A stretch of 64,000 bases of DNA from Epichloe hybrida (Eukaryota; Ascomycota; Sordariomycetes; Hypocreales; Clavicipitaceae), in NCBI GenBank assembly GCA_019022495.1, contig JAFEKR010000002.1:744001-808000 (forward strand). The letters run 5' to 3'. Position numbers and translations under genes: made by a program. Every line of letters starts with the position of its first letter. Positions within the stretch are counted from its first letter, which is position 1. Under the pieces are notes generated by a model. That model was given only the letters and a program-made list of their open reading frames with translations, searched no databases and was not told the origin of the DNA. Shown here one piece after another: positions 46,613 to 57,670 of the stretch.

Positions 46613-47662
46613 ATGAGTACCAGGCACGCCGGAAAAGCAGGCTCCTGGTATGTAGCTTCGCCAGATGAGCTTGGGAGAGAGCTAGATGATTACCTATCTG
46701 AAGTTCCCAACATGATAGATGGTTCATCACTGCCCATAAGGGGAGCAAGAATTGTAATTGCACCGTAAGGCTCCTGTACATGTCATACCTCATTTTTGTC
46801 TCGGATGGATAGTTGCTCAACACAAAACCTAACGTCCTACAGTCACGCAGGATACACTTTCTCGGGACCCTGCGCCGCCTGGGCATATAAATGTCTGGAC
46901 CTCAGCAAAGTAAAGCGAGTGTTCATGCTCGGCCCCTCTCACACATACTATCTTGATGGATGTGCCGTGACTACATACGACAAGTATGCCACGCCATTCG
47001 GCGACTTCACGGTAGACCGCGACGTGATCCAGAGAGTGAAAGGAGCAGGGCAGATGGCCGATATTCCCAAATCGAGAGACTCGGCAGAGCACTCTCTGGA
47101 AATGCATCTGCCGTACCTATACAAGCGTTGCGAAGAGACGTTTGGCTCACCGGATCAATTCCCCGCCATTGTCCCGATCCTGATTGGAGACAATGACCGA
47201 GACGAAGAAAAAAACGTGGGCAGAATTTTGGTTCCCTACCTGAAAGACGAAGGGAACGCCTTCATCATAAGCTCCGACTTCTGTCATTGGGGAGCCAATT
47301 TTCAGTACATGGTCTATTCGCCGGAGAACAACCCTACAAAGTTGGTGAATCTGCGAAGGTCAGACAGTAGGCCCACCGGTGCCCCCATTCACGAAACCAT
47401 CAGATTGTTGGATGAGGCAGCCATGGACGCTGTCAAGAGCGGAAGCCACGATGCATTTGTTGATAACCTTGAGCAGACGAAAAATACGGTCTGTGGCAGA
47501 CATCCCATCGGCGTAGCCATGGCCGCGTTGGAGTTACTTGCCAAGGAGACAAATGATGACACAAAGGGTCGGTTCAAAATCACACAGTACCAACGCAGCA
47601 ATCTTGTGGACAAACCCAGCGATTTCAGTGTCAGCTATGTGTCGGCTTATGCTGTTTTGTGA
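46613..47662 (+). CDS. mho1: MEMO1/Mho1 family protein
   Basis: Homologue of human MEMO1 and yeast Mho1, a fold related to class III extradiol dioxygenases. Human MEMO1 is linked to cell motility and copper-dependent redox. Yeast Mho1 is poorly defined. Two exons, 46613-46764 and 46843-47662 (323 codons plus stop), have intron donor GTAAGG and acceptor CAG splitting the Pro codon of APHAGY. Conserved metal/active-site-like residues are present: His in PHAGYTFSGP, His in LGPSHTYYL, Asp/Cys/His in SSDFCHWG, and the C-terminal CGRHPIGV motif. Length matches the family (about 300). Start is the first ATG in frame, with MSTRHAGKAGSWY typical for the family N-terminus. Confidence 0.95.
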
Positions 47663-48941
47663 CGGCAGGGGGAAGGCGAAGTTTGATTGTACGTATTATC
47701 TTATGGCTTATTATCATCAGGGCCGCCGCTCTACTCGGTAGACAGTGAGTGCATTAAGCGGGCGTTGTAAATGAATACTTGGCTTCTGGACGTTGTTACC
47801 GTAATGAGAAAGTATTTTATTAGAAGCCCGGCTAGTGAGTTAGGTAGAATGAGGCAGATTTATCTCAACACAGGTGGGCAATCATTCACCGACTCAGGAA
47901 GGGAGGGAAATTCCGCCCTTTCCAGGGCACAAGGAGCACATTTGATCGAGTCGACCCGACCTACACACAATGTAGAATGTACATAGGCTCGATCAGGAAC
48001 GAGCGCCTGACGAAATCGGACATCAAGCTTGCATATGAAACCAAGCTGTTTGCCGCACAATGCGAATCAAGATGGCTGTGCAGGACCAAACGAAGATGTG
48101 AAGACTGATGACCCTGGGCGGCTACGGACAAGAACCAGTCCTTTGACGCCAATGCCATTAAAGGGAATACCGGCGGAGGCATGGCATGATCAAACTTGTC
48201 GCATCATCAAGTCCACACAATCCACAAAATCCACCGCACAAGCGCCATGCCTTGTTGCACCATGTCTCAAACCGCGGTCTACTCCGATGCCCTGCAAGAA
48301 GGGGGCCTGTTTGTGGTGGGATGGATGCCTGGAGGAACACTGGGGCTGGCGGATCTTGTTACGAGTGACTGGATTGCATCATGATGGAATAAAGGAATGA
48401 ATGATTGAGGAAGAGTTTCATTTGTAGCCAGCCAGCCAGCCAGTCAGCCGAGCGAGGAGAGAGAGAGAGAGCGAGCGACGAATGGTAATGGTGGTAACTC
48501 CGTAACACGCCGTAATACTCCGCAATACTCCGTACACCCCTGCAGGTACTAGAGACTGCACGTAAAGCGGGGTGGGCTGGCTGAGCTGAGCCCCCCTTTT
48601 GATGCCACCCTCGCCGTCGCCGTCGCCGTCATCTTAACCACGACCAAAAACCTGTCGCGACACTTTGACACTTCCTCCGCGACCCTTGCTCGGCTACCGT
48701 GCTTTGTCTTCTTTCACATTGACTACCCATCAGTCTGGCAATTACCCTCTTCCACCATCTTTTTTTTTTTTTTTTTTTATTTACATTGATCCATATCCTC
48801 GGATTCACGTCCATCGCAACAGCCCCTGTTTGCCGTCTGCTCTTCGCCCAAATTCTCTTTTCTCTTCCTGTTTGTGTGTCCGTCACCGTCGTTTTTGCTC
48901 GCAGGATATTGCAAAAGAGCCAAGCGCTCTCAACCTTCACC
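47663..48941. promoter_or_regulatory. Intergenic DNA between MEMO gene and syntaxin gene
   Basis: It holds the MEMO 3' UTR and the syntaxin promoter/5' UTR. Visible features are (GCCA)n at about 48,427-48,442, a GA-rich stretch at about 48,456-48,475, and a cluster of ACTCCGTA-type octamers at 48,496-48,534. A T17-18 tract lies near 48,761-48,778, followed by a pyrimidine-rich leader before the ATG. Overlapping short ORFs have no coding support. Confidence 0.5.
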
Positions 48942-50620
48942 ATGAGTGTTAGTGTTCCACCCTTGCTCCCCTTATGTCAGTTCTGTTGTCCGTGGACCTC
49001 TTTGTTCCGTCGCGAACAACGTTGGTGACGGAACAGAATTGTGCCAAGTTCTATGGCTTGTATCTCCTGCTTTCGTTGTCTTTTATTCTGCCCCTTCCTT
49101 GCTCTGTCCCCCCCTTCTCTTGTAATCAGTGGCCATAATACTCAGTGGGTCGATCCTGGTTTACTGACAAAGTCGCAACAGTACGGGTTAGTTGATGATC
49201 CATCTCTCGAGACGATAATTCTTTCATCCCCCTCCCCTGGCGGTTCGACCACGATCACGATCACGTCATATTGCAGCGACTCGACGGGCCGTGCTCACTT
49301 CCGAACAATGGCTGATATAGATGACTTTTTTGAAACAGATACGGTGGACGACAGAACCCTTATGATCAGCGGGACAGTGCCCCTGGCGGCTATGGAAGAC
49401 AACAACAATCACCATACGGAGGCAGCAAAGGCAGCGGCTATAGCCAGGACAACAGTTATGGGGGTAAGAGCTGGGCTTCGCAAGGTGCACATGTCATAAG
49501 ACGAATGACGAGAAATGCTGACAATCATGTGCGGCCAGGTTCTAATGTAGAAATGGCCCCTCTCGGTCAGAATGCCGGGTATGGAGGCAACGCTGGCGGT
49601 GGCACCCGTAATATCCTAGACGAATGCAGCGGCATCGACAATGGCATCAACGAAGTTGAGCACAACCTCGAGAAACTCCGGATGCTTCAGCAGCGCTCCC
49701 TGGATGACGCTGATAGCTCTTCTGCCAGCGCAGTCAACAGGCAGCTTGACTCGCTCTCGACAGACACCATGGCTCTCTATCGCGGTCTGACGGAACGTGT
49801 TCGCACCCTCAAGTCCAAGCCTCCACAGCAGATTGCCCAGTATCGCGGCCAGGTTGAACGCATCGATCGTCGCCTGAAGAGCGCCATTCAACAGTACCAG
49901 CAGATCGAGTCTCAGTTTCGCAAGCGTACGCAGGACCAGATGAAGCGTCAATACCGAATTGTTCGCCCCGATGCGTCGGAGGAGGAAGTCAGGGCCGTCG
50001 TCGATGACACAAATAACAACCAGGTTTTCGCACAGGCCTTGATGCAGAGTGACAGACAGCAAAACGCCCGCGCTGCGCTGAGCGCCGTTCAGGACCGACA
50101 CGCTGCGCTGCTCAAGATTGAGCAGCAGATGGTGGAATTGTCTCAATTGTTCCAAGACATGGACACACTTGTCGTTCAACAGGAAGCTGCTGTGATGCAA
50201 ATTGAGCAGAAGGGTGAGGAGGTTATCGACAACCTGGACAAGGGTAACGAAGAAATCGGTGTTGCTGTCAACACTGCACGAAAGACAAGAAAGAAGAAGT
50301 GGATCTGCCTGGGTATATGCGGTAAGTTGCTCTTCGTAGAAAATCTCTATTGCAGAGGGAAACTCGTTCTGACTGACATGACCTTCACAGTTGCTATTAT
50401 TGTTGTCGTGGTCATCATCGTTCTGATTTACGTGTTTGTCATTCGAGGCCAGAACACCAACAACAACAACAATGGCGGCAACAAGAGTGCCAAGCGAGAG
50501 ATCGAATCCTTGACCAACGGTGTCGTATCTAGTCTCATGAACGCTGCCGCTCCCAACGCCAATCAGCTGGAAGTGCGAGCCGATGCGCGAATTCACGTTC
50601 CCCAACTACCAAACAACTAA
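48942..50620 (+). CDS. sso1: Plasma-membrane syntaxin (Qa-SNARE, Sso1/Sso2 type)
   Basis: Target-membrane SNARE for fusion of secretory vesicles, pairing with Sec9 and Snc. Proposed exons are 48942-48947, 49182-49186, 49339-49463, 49539-50321 and 50391-50620 (382 codons plus stop). Exon 2 would be a 5-nt microexon (TACGG). A Gly/Tyr/Gln-rich head (MSYGYGGRQNPYDQ) precedes the Habc helices (about 70-210). The SNARE motif with the zero-layer Gln in LSQLFQDMDTLVVQQ lies at about 230-295. A basic stop (RKTRKKKW) precedes one transmembrane helix at about 305-324. A 58-residue tail follows the membrane anchor, unusual because yeast Sso proteins end at the anchor. Identity is certain; the 5' exon structure is inferred. 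Confidence 0.93.
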
Positions 50621-51437
50621 ATCGGCTCTCGGTTGAGCGAGAGAACGACAAAACAAACAACAACAACAACAACATCATCCTCATAATTATCACATCATCT
50701 GACAGAATCATTTCCATGTCGGTACTTTTGTGTTTCAAAAGCTTGGGCGCCATGGGGTGGAGCCGGGTTCATCTTACACACAAGACACCTCAGCGGGACG
50801 GGCAATCCTTTCATCTCTTTTTCTCTCCCTTTTAATCTGTATAAAAGTCCAATATTGGTTGACAAAGGCTAGCAGACCTTGCTTGTAGTGTTTTCATTTC
50901 CCACTTTGCTTCCTCGCGCTCATGGTTCTGCCCTGGAGCATGTCGAAATCAGGAGAGACTATCTGAAAGAGCCACACGTGAATGGTATGGCCACCTCGTC
51001 TCTTTTTGGAGTTTTCTCTCAATCGCTCCGCCCACCTCTGGCGTCACCATGACTTTCTTTTTCTATAGCCGTGGAGCACACCCATCTCTCGTCATGGTCA
51101 GCAGTGGGTGTATAGCTGGAGGATTTTCATCATTTATAGCATCAGGGGGCGTTTTGAGATGTACAGTTAATAATTAGACTCTTTTTTTTTTTTTTTTGTG
51201 TCTTGTTCTTCACATCTTGACCATGTGGATTTAGCCAAACGCAATTAGTCATGCTGTTCGTGTTGAGAGTGCGATGCTACTTGTTCCGTATACGACGACA
51301 CCTGTAGATGAGAAACCCGAATGAAATGTCGAATGTTTGACCAGAAACAGCCCACACGCTTGCTTGAGTTGACAAAGTACCAAAAAAAGAAAATCAAAAT
51401 CCATAATATCCCGAACTCGATCCAAACATGTTCGTCT
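50621..51437. other. Convergent 3' intergenic region
   Basis: 817 bp between the ends of the syntaxin gene and the minus-strand uncharacterised gene. It contains CAA/ACA repeats just after the syntaxin stop and a T18 tract at about 51,181-51,198. No gene seen. Confidence 0.55.
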
Positions 51438-52265
51438 TCATCCCCACGTCGATCCCGCAGCCTCTGCATGTTCCGCACGTATCGAATCGCGCACGGCGTC
51501 CTTTTCGCCGGGGGATTCACCCTCGACAGCCACGTCATCCTCGGGTTGTGGTTGTCGCTCTCGCTCTCGCTCTCGCTCCCGTGGAGACGACCCCGTCTGG
51601 GCCTCCGTGACCAGCCTCCTCTTGTCGCTTTTCCCCACGACCTTTCTCAAGACGGCCATGCGTCGTCTGAACTCATCGGCCAGCGAGTCGACGTCGTCTC
51701 TGCCCAGGGCGGTTCCGCTCCCGCTCCCGCTCCCCGAGCTGCGCAGGCTCCCCGGACGACTCGCATCGGGGGGGTCGCGCTCCACGCCTTCCAGGCGGAG
51801 TGTGGCGGACCTGTCGTCGCCGGCGTGCTGGACCGTGATGGAGGAGCTCGTCAGGGCGAAGTCGGGGGAGAGGGAGGACGCCCATGAGACGGACCAGCCG
51901 GCGTTGTCGGGGCCGGGCACGAGGTCGACTATGAGGGGGCGGGAGGAGGAGGAGGAGGAGGAGGAGGAGGAGGATCCATGGGCTGCCGGGTCGGGGGGCA
52001 GGACGGAGGAGTGGTCGTCGTCGGAGAAGAGATATCGCACGCGGGGGTGCGTGGTTGATCCCGTCGTCGTGTTGGTGACGAGGGTGAAGAAAGGCTCTAG
52101 GGGCGGGGGCGGGGGCGGAGGAGACAACGCATCTTGGTCTGTTAATTCACCAGCGTCGTGGTGGTGGTGGTGGTGGTGGTGGTGATCGTCGTCGGTTTGT
52201 TGTTGATGATTGATGATGATGGCCTCTGCTCGAGGCAAAGACGTCTCTTGGTCCCTGTCTGACAT
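51438..52265 (-). CDS. Uncharacterised protein with His, Pro and Ser homopolymer tracts
   Basis: I do not recognise a named family. A single-exon reading from the ATG at 52265 gives 275 residues. The longer frame upstream to 52340 starts at TTG, so it is not preferred. Poly-His (9) is at about 28-36, poly-Pro (7) at about 49-55, and a 12-Ser run near the middle. A non-repetitive segment (PFFTLVTNTTTGS, then HPRVRYLFSDDD) and a C-terminal helical stretch (DSLADEFRRRMAVLRKVVGK) look like the conserved parts. The tail is rich in Arg-Glu repeats and Glu/Asp. There is no signal peptide or membrane segment. The tracts are encoded by pure triplet repeats, so length may vary between strains. An upstream exon cannot be excluded. 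Confidence 0.6.
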   Translation of the reverse strand: MSDRDQETSLPRAEAIIINHQQQTDDDHHHHHHHHHDAGELTDQDALSPPPPPPPLEPFFTLVTNTTTGSTTHPRVRYLFSDDDHSSVLPPDPAAHGSSSSSSSSSSSRPLIVDLVPGPDNAGWSVSWASSLSPDFALTSSSITVQHAGDDRSATLRLEGVERDPPDASRPGSLRSSGSGSGSGTALGRDDVDSLADEFRRRMAVLRKVVGKSDKRRLVTEAQTGSSPRERERERERQPQPEDDVAVEGESPGEKDAVRDSIRAEHAEAAGSTWG

Positions 52266-52797
52266 GGCCGAGGTCGTCTGGTCCGAGGCGAGGGCGTGGC
52301 TTCTGGAGTGGTGGGTTTCAAAACTTGGGTAAACGTCCAATCATGAAGAAAGGCAGCGAGGGAGGAAACTTCTTGACGCAGTAGACTACTACATCTTCGA
52401 CATGTCGCGGTACATGTTTTGGAGGGTGAGCGCCGTGATGGGTAAGTCGGTGATGGGGAGGTCAGGAGGTCAGGTGGTCAGGTGGTCAGGTTCGGTCGGT
52501 GGGAAATTGTGGAAATCTTCGGCCAACATGCAAGCACGAAGTCCACCTCCCTCGTGGATGATTCTGGTAATCTATACGGTACTTGGTTGGATAAATTCCG
52601 AGGCGGAAACGAACGAGACTGACTGTCAGCTTGCGGCGTTTGACAGCTCTTATCTTATCTACATCTTATCTGCACGTGTACTCCGTACTTGCTCTAATCC
52701 CTCACAATCCATCCCATCCTCTCAGAATAGCTCGTCAGTTGCGCGCTGTTCTGTGACAAACCTTCCATTTGACCAGAAGAAAGAGAGACTCGAATCC
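52266..52797. other. Intergenic region between uncharacterised gene and chitinase
   Basis: It holds the promoter of the uncharacterised gene and the chitinase 3' UTR. There is a short tandem GGTCAGGT-type repeat at about 52,460-52,490 and a TACTCCGTAC octamer-type site at 52,679-52,688. No gene seen. Confidence 0.5.
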
Positions 52798-54192
52798 TCA
52801 TGATGAGTGCAGCGCGCGGAACCCTGCTGCAACTAGACTTCTCGGCTTTTCTTTGGAATCTGCTGGCCCGTCCCAGTAAACCAAACCCTGTCCAAACACT
52901 GTCAATGGCCATGTTCCCTCTCGACGAGTCTTCTTTCGTACCACGGGAGACGTTTCGTTGATGCAATAAATACTTACTCCTAGCCCTTGTTGCTTGACGA
53001 ATGCTGCTTTAGCCTTGACGGTGTCCGGATTATCATATGTGACGAAGCCTCCATCGCCGCCGACACACTGAGCTGAAATGTGCCGCTTGTCCATTGTTTC
53101 CTTGCACCCTTTTCGAGGAAGTTCGCTGTACTCGAATATTCCCCCGTCACCACCTCCACCTTTGAACTTCTGTCCTGCCCCTTTCGCGTGCAGAAAGCTA
53201 CGGCCGTAGGTGGGGATACCCAGGAGAAGACCACCCGCCGGGAACCCGCGAGACATGATATATGCTGCCCCGGATGATGCCGAAGGCTCAGTTTCGTCGG
53301 ACATTGCATACAGCTGGGAATCATGTCCGCTCCTCGTCGACCATGCACCGAAGAAATCAAAGGCCATCAGGTTGATCGAGTTGAGATGGTTGGCAGCCTC
53401 GCGGAAGTCGATGAACTGCAAAACGGCCTCAGAGGCGGGCAAGGCTGCAGCGATGATGTGCTGATCATGTGGCAAATATGCTCGAAGCGTGGCTAACAGA
53501 GCGATGAAGTCGGCACCCTGCTCGACACTGCAAGGGTACTCCCAGGCAACTGTGGTAAGTTGAGACCGTGACTCACTTTATCAGTAAGATGCCAAAAAAA
53601 GATTGACATTTACACGCCAGGTTGCTGGTCCGGTCATTCAACAGTTTTATACTTACTGTCGATGCCATCCAAGCCAGAAGCTTCCACCAAACCAAAAGCA
53701 GACTGGGCAAAGTTGTCTCTGAGAAGGGCGTTGCTGGCGATGGCAGGGAATATACCGGAACACGACCCTCCCCCAATAGACAGCATCACCTGCAAGTGAG
53801 GGTGTCTTTGCTTTAGGTGTATCAAAGATCCCAAAGCGCCTTGTACACCATCGATCGGAGCTTGAGCATCAGCCCACTCATCGCTCAACTTAGCCATGGC
53901 ATGGCCCACAACGAGTCAGTGCAAGAGCAGGTCAGTCGTGACAGAAAAGAGCTATTTCTCCAAGTTGGAAAGGTGGGTAAAAGCGGATGATGAGAGGACT
54001 TACAAACACACTGCCATCTGCACCGATGCTGGCATACGCGTAATAAACACGATTGATACAGCTGTAATTCAGTGAGGCAGGAGTATCTCCTTGGTAGACC
54101 CGACTGCTTGGGAAGTATACCGCATTGGTATACATGACTCTTGCGACGCTCGAGGCGATCCGCGACCCGCGTGCTTGATTGTGGGAGCTCAT
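52798..54192 (-). CDS. GH18 chitinase-like protein lacking a signal peptide, with altered catalytic motif
   Basis: Glycoside hydrolase family 18 fold. Four exons, 54192-54004, 53888-53657, 53549-52978 and 52887-52798, give 360 codons plus stop. The N-terminus (MSSHNQARGSRIASS) is not a signal peptide, so a cytosolic location is likely. The first strand is VMYTNAVYFPSSRVY, the SxGG motif is in MLSIGGGSCSG, and the catalytic motif spans residues 137-144. That motif reads DGIDIAWE: the acid/base Glu144 is present but the Asp expected at position 142 (DGxDxDWE) is Ala. Later GH18 landmarks are present: INLMAFDFFG, GIPTYGRSF and GLVYWDG near the C-terminus. It is divergent from the methyltransferase gene. 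It may be a weak chitinase or a chitin-binding relative. Confidence 0.9.
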
Positions 54193-54613
54193 GACGACAA
54201 AGACAGTCTTTGGAGGGAAGAAGTGCCAAGACCCGCGGAGGAACCCGAAACACAGTCTCGGCTCAGACCGTCCAAGTTGGAGACACTGATCAGTGATGGG
54301 GTTCTAGGGAACACAGGCAAGATATGTGTAAGCTACAAGAGTCGATTATTGGATCCTGTTGGAGCACAGATCGATTGAGTGAGTCAGGCATCAAGGGTGC
54401 CCGGGATTATGGCCCTCTCCCAGAGCCATGCCATGCCTACTGGCCTGAATGGCCCAGCATCTACGCTTGTATCGATCCTGACAACGTAGATTTAGCGAGT
54501 AAATGGTGCCCGGCTCATCAGATGACGAGGCGATGGGCCCTATACGGCCAATTCCTCCAGGGCCCGTGTGGACACGAGGCAGGAATGGGCAATTGAGCGT
54601 AGGATCAGAGAAA

Positions 54614-54669
54614 GCCGTGATATGCCGTGATATGCCGTGACATGCCGTGATATGCCGTGATATGCGTGA
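54614..54669. repeat. 10-bp tandem repeat GCCGTGATAT, about five copies
   Basis: Five near-perfect units with one CAT variant, about 430 bp upstream of the chitinase start. Confidence 0.9.
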
Positions 54670-55777
54670 CCTGATAATTGCGGGGAGTTGAGGGGACATC
54701 AGTGGCTGGTAAGACAAACCCATCATTTCGGATGGGTAATATCAGATACGGACATGTATGTCACAATAGCTTCGTCTCTCCCATCTCTCCCACCCAATTG
54801 GGTAGTTGGATAGGACCCGAGACCTGTGACTGTCTGGGACTGCAAGTGCGCATTGTAGCTTGTTGGCGTCTTGGCCGGCCGGGCCAGCACATGGGGCGAA
54901 GTGAGACGAGGCCGTCGAAAATTTCATACGGGTTCAATAGGGTGCCAAAGCAGAAGGGATCTTTGTGTACGGAGTATGTACATGCATGATGATGACAAGT
55001 TATCCTTGTCGGCCTGATATCTGATATATGTACTGCCGAGTTGGGTGTGGGCTTCCTTGCTTGGGAAACCACCAGTACAAATTAAATCATTGCCTTTTTA
55101 GGCATTCAAATCAGGCGGAGTGAGCCACCGTGGACACGCCGCCAGTTTGCAAACATTGTCTGGCATGAGCGGGCAATGCGATTCGTTGGCTAATCGAAGC
55201 TATGACGGCGCACTTTGCCTCTATTCTGCCATCTATCCATGGACGCATGGAAGCTGGAGGGTGTCGTCCTGTAGGATCGTGTAGGATCAGAAAAGGGAGG
55301 GTGGGAGTTCTGGAATGGCAATCAGCATGGGCCAGCATGTGGCATTGTTGATTCCATCATGTGGTCGGTCGAGAAGCAATGATGGCTAAGGCTGATGATG
55401 ATGTATCGCGAAAGCGTGCTGCTGGCAGATGAGGCGGTGGAGCGACGTCTCCGAGAACCTGTCTCTGTCTGACGCGATGGCAAGTCGAGGCCTTGCCTTC
55501 CTCGTCTCATTTATTAGCCTGTGGCGTGACTAGACGTCATCCTTGACGCAGACCACGACTCCGAATCTTGAGGTGATGATGAGTACCTGAAGAGGCCCCT
55601 GGAAACCGCATTTTGGCGTCGCATCTTGGCGTCGCCATCGTTCCAACTCGGGGTCTCAACGATTGCCCCGTCACCAACGTGCATTCGCTCGGAAGGCCTA
55701 GGAAGGCTAGTCTGAATCGTGATCACCACCGTTGCAGCATGCGGTTGGTCAGTGGCGGTGCAAAGTAGCCACCCCGC

Positions 55778-55825
55778 CAGTATTCCAGTATTTCAGTACT
55801 TCGGTATTTCAGTATTTCAGTATTT
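55778..55825. repeat. 10-bp tandem repeat CAGTATTTCA type, about five copies
   Basis: Units CAGTATTCCA, GTATTTCAGT and similar with a 10-base period, about 300 bp upstream of the methyltransferase start. Confidence 0.85.
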
Positions 55826-55979
55826 GTCGACGGAATGCTATTCTGACCCGTTTTGCCGACAGAAGGCAGTCGAGAAACAAAGCACGGCCTTGTCGCCTGC
55901 CTCGTCTTGTCTTGTCGAAACCCGAGCCACCTTCCGCATCGTCTTTGTCTGCAGGTGAGCGAGCCTGAGTAGAGTTAGT

Positions 55980-56013
<34 letters not shown>

Positions 56014-56118
56014 CCTTGGGAGTCTAGTATTTAGCAAGTTAGATAGGCTTGGCTCGAAGGGGGGTTCGTTCGACGGGTTCCACTCCTCACCCGGCTCTCA
56101 CCCTCTTCTGCTGCTGCC

Positions 56119-57670
56119 ATGCCCATGCACATACGTGACTGCAACCACGTTCCAGGTCCCTCTTCGCCCTCATCACTTCGCCAATGTCATGGCGATTCGT
56201 CTCGCCGTTCCGACTGTCAAATGTCTCTCCCCGTGTGGCCCGAATCCGATAACCGCGATGTCGATGATGACAGCATCTATTCAGTTATATCGACATCGCC
56301 CGACCTTGATACGGCAACCTCTCCCAGTGAGTTTGGACGCGACGATGCCGATGACGATTTCGAACAATTTTCCCTCGATGGCGACGGTATCGGCGACGGC
56401 GACGGCGTCAACTCCGAAGTCTCCTGCAGCTGCTCGACATCAGTGACCCCAAGCGCCTACGAAGATGAGGTGGCTCACGGCCGACGATATCACGGCTTCA
56501 GGCGAGGTCGATACCCGCTGCCCAATGACGATTTGGAACAGAGGAGAGAGGAGACAAATCATGCTTTGATGCTCGAACTCACTGTACGTCCTTGATTTCT
56601 TGTTTCTTTGGCAATCGGAGCCACCTCCACCTCTGCAAACAGCAGACCTGGTAGAAGACGTGATGGCTGAATGGTGATGGTCAGGCCGGGCGCTTGTTCT
56701 ACTCAGATATTGGGGAACACCCCCAAAAGATTATTGACATTGGAACCGGCACCGGTACGTTTGCCCTTGCACCATGTCAAAGACTTGGCTATGTGTACCC
56801 TTTATGATGATCTTGAATATCCTACTAACAGCTGTCCATGCTCAGGAACATGGGCAATAGATGGTATGGATCATAATCTTTACCCACCACCTCGATCATC
56901 GATTGCCCACTACTCGGATGAGCCGAGGACGAGCTAACCATCACCATCTAGTGGCCGACCAGTATCCTAGTGCGAGTGTTGTCGGCACAGATCTATCGCC
57001 AATTCAGCCCAAATGGGTTCCTGTCAACGTCCGCATGTATGTCGACGATTGCGAAGAACCGGACTGGCTTCACGGCTCTAATTTTGATCTGGTCCACTTT
57101 CGAGGGATGGCCGGTACCCTGCGCGACTTGGATAGAATGCTGAAAAGAGCTCACCCGTATGTTGCCCGCCTGCTGCCACGTGTCATCCCAGGTTGCGAGT
57201 CTAACAGCGCAAATAGGCATGTGAGAGACGGCGGTTGGGTCGAGTTTCATGAATTTATCCCCCAAATATTATGTGACGATGGGACGATGAATGATGAGGA
57301 CCCTCTGCGCATCTTCATGGATGCTTCTGCTCAGGGGTTGCGGACGTTTGGCGGAGAACCGCTTAGGGCGTTGAATTTGGAAGATGCACTCGTTGGTGCC
57401 GGATTCACCAACATCCATGTGATCACGAAGAAAGTTCCCATAGCTGCGTGGCCCCGAGATAAGCATCTTAAAACGGTGGGAATGTTCACCCGAGCGGTGA
57501 TTCTGGATTCACTCGGCGCTCTTGCCGCGAAACCCTTGGCAGCGTTGGGCATACCATCTGAAGATCGAAGAGCTCTGGTGACGCAAGTCAAGCGAAGCTT
57601 GAACGACAGGAGAATACATAGGTACATGAAGTGCGTTATCTGCTATGGCCAGAAACAGGAGAGTCCATAG
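56119..57670 (+). CDS. LaeA-like SAM-dependent methyltransferase
   Basis: Class I S-adenosylmethionine methyltransferase of the large fungal LaeA/TAM group. LaeA itself is a regulator of secondary metabolism in the velvet complex, but most members have unknown substrates. Five exons, 56119-56583, 56685-56754, 56846-56863, 56952-57156 and 57217-57670, give 403 codons plus stop. The 18-nt third exon lies within the SAM-binding motif. An acidic low-complexity N-terminus precedes the family start (YHGFRRGRYPLPNDDLEQ) at about 130-148. SAM motif I is IIDIGTGTGTWAID, then DQYPSASVVGTDLSPIQP, DLVHFRGMAG and the C-terminal VPIAAWPRDKHLKTVG. No biosynthetic gene cluster is seen around it. Start could instead be Met35. 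Confidence 0.92.

Larger units (their letters stand above)
54193..56118. promoter_or_regulatory. Divergent intergenic region chitinase / methyltransferase
   Basis: 1.9 kb with no supported gene. It contains 10-bp tandem repeats at 54,614-54,669 and 55,778-55,825, a TACGGAGTA site at 54,968-54,976 and a long T tract at about 55,984-56,013. Several short ORFs on both strands show no motif. Confidence 0.5.

Noticed and set aside
49616..50605. 329-codon minus ORF opposite the syntaxin gene
   Set aside because: Antisense shadow of the Sso-type syntaxin exons.
51607..52185. 192-codon plus ORF
   Set aside because: Antisense shadow created by the triplet repeats of the uncharacterised minus-strand gene.
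52266..52340. N-terminal extension (MDVYPSFE...) of the uncharacterised protein
   Set aside because: The first codon is TTG, and no in-frame ATG lies upstream before a stop.
56119..57670. Secondary-metabolite cluster around the LaeA-like gene
   Set aside because: Neighbours are housekeeping genes (YTH1, DUF1776, syntaxin); no synthase, transporter or P450 in the window.
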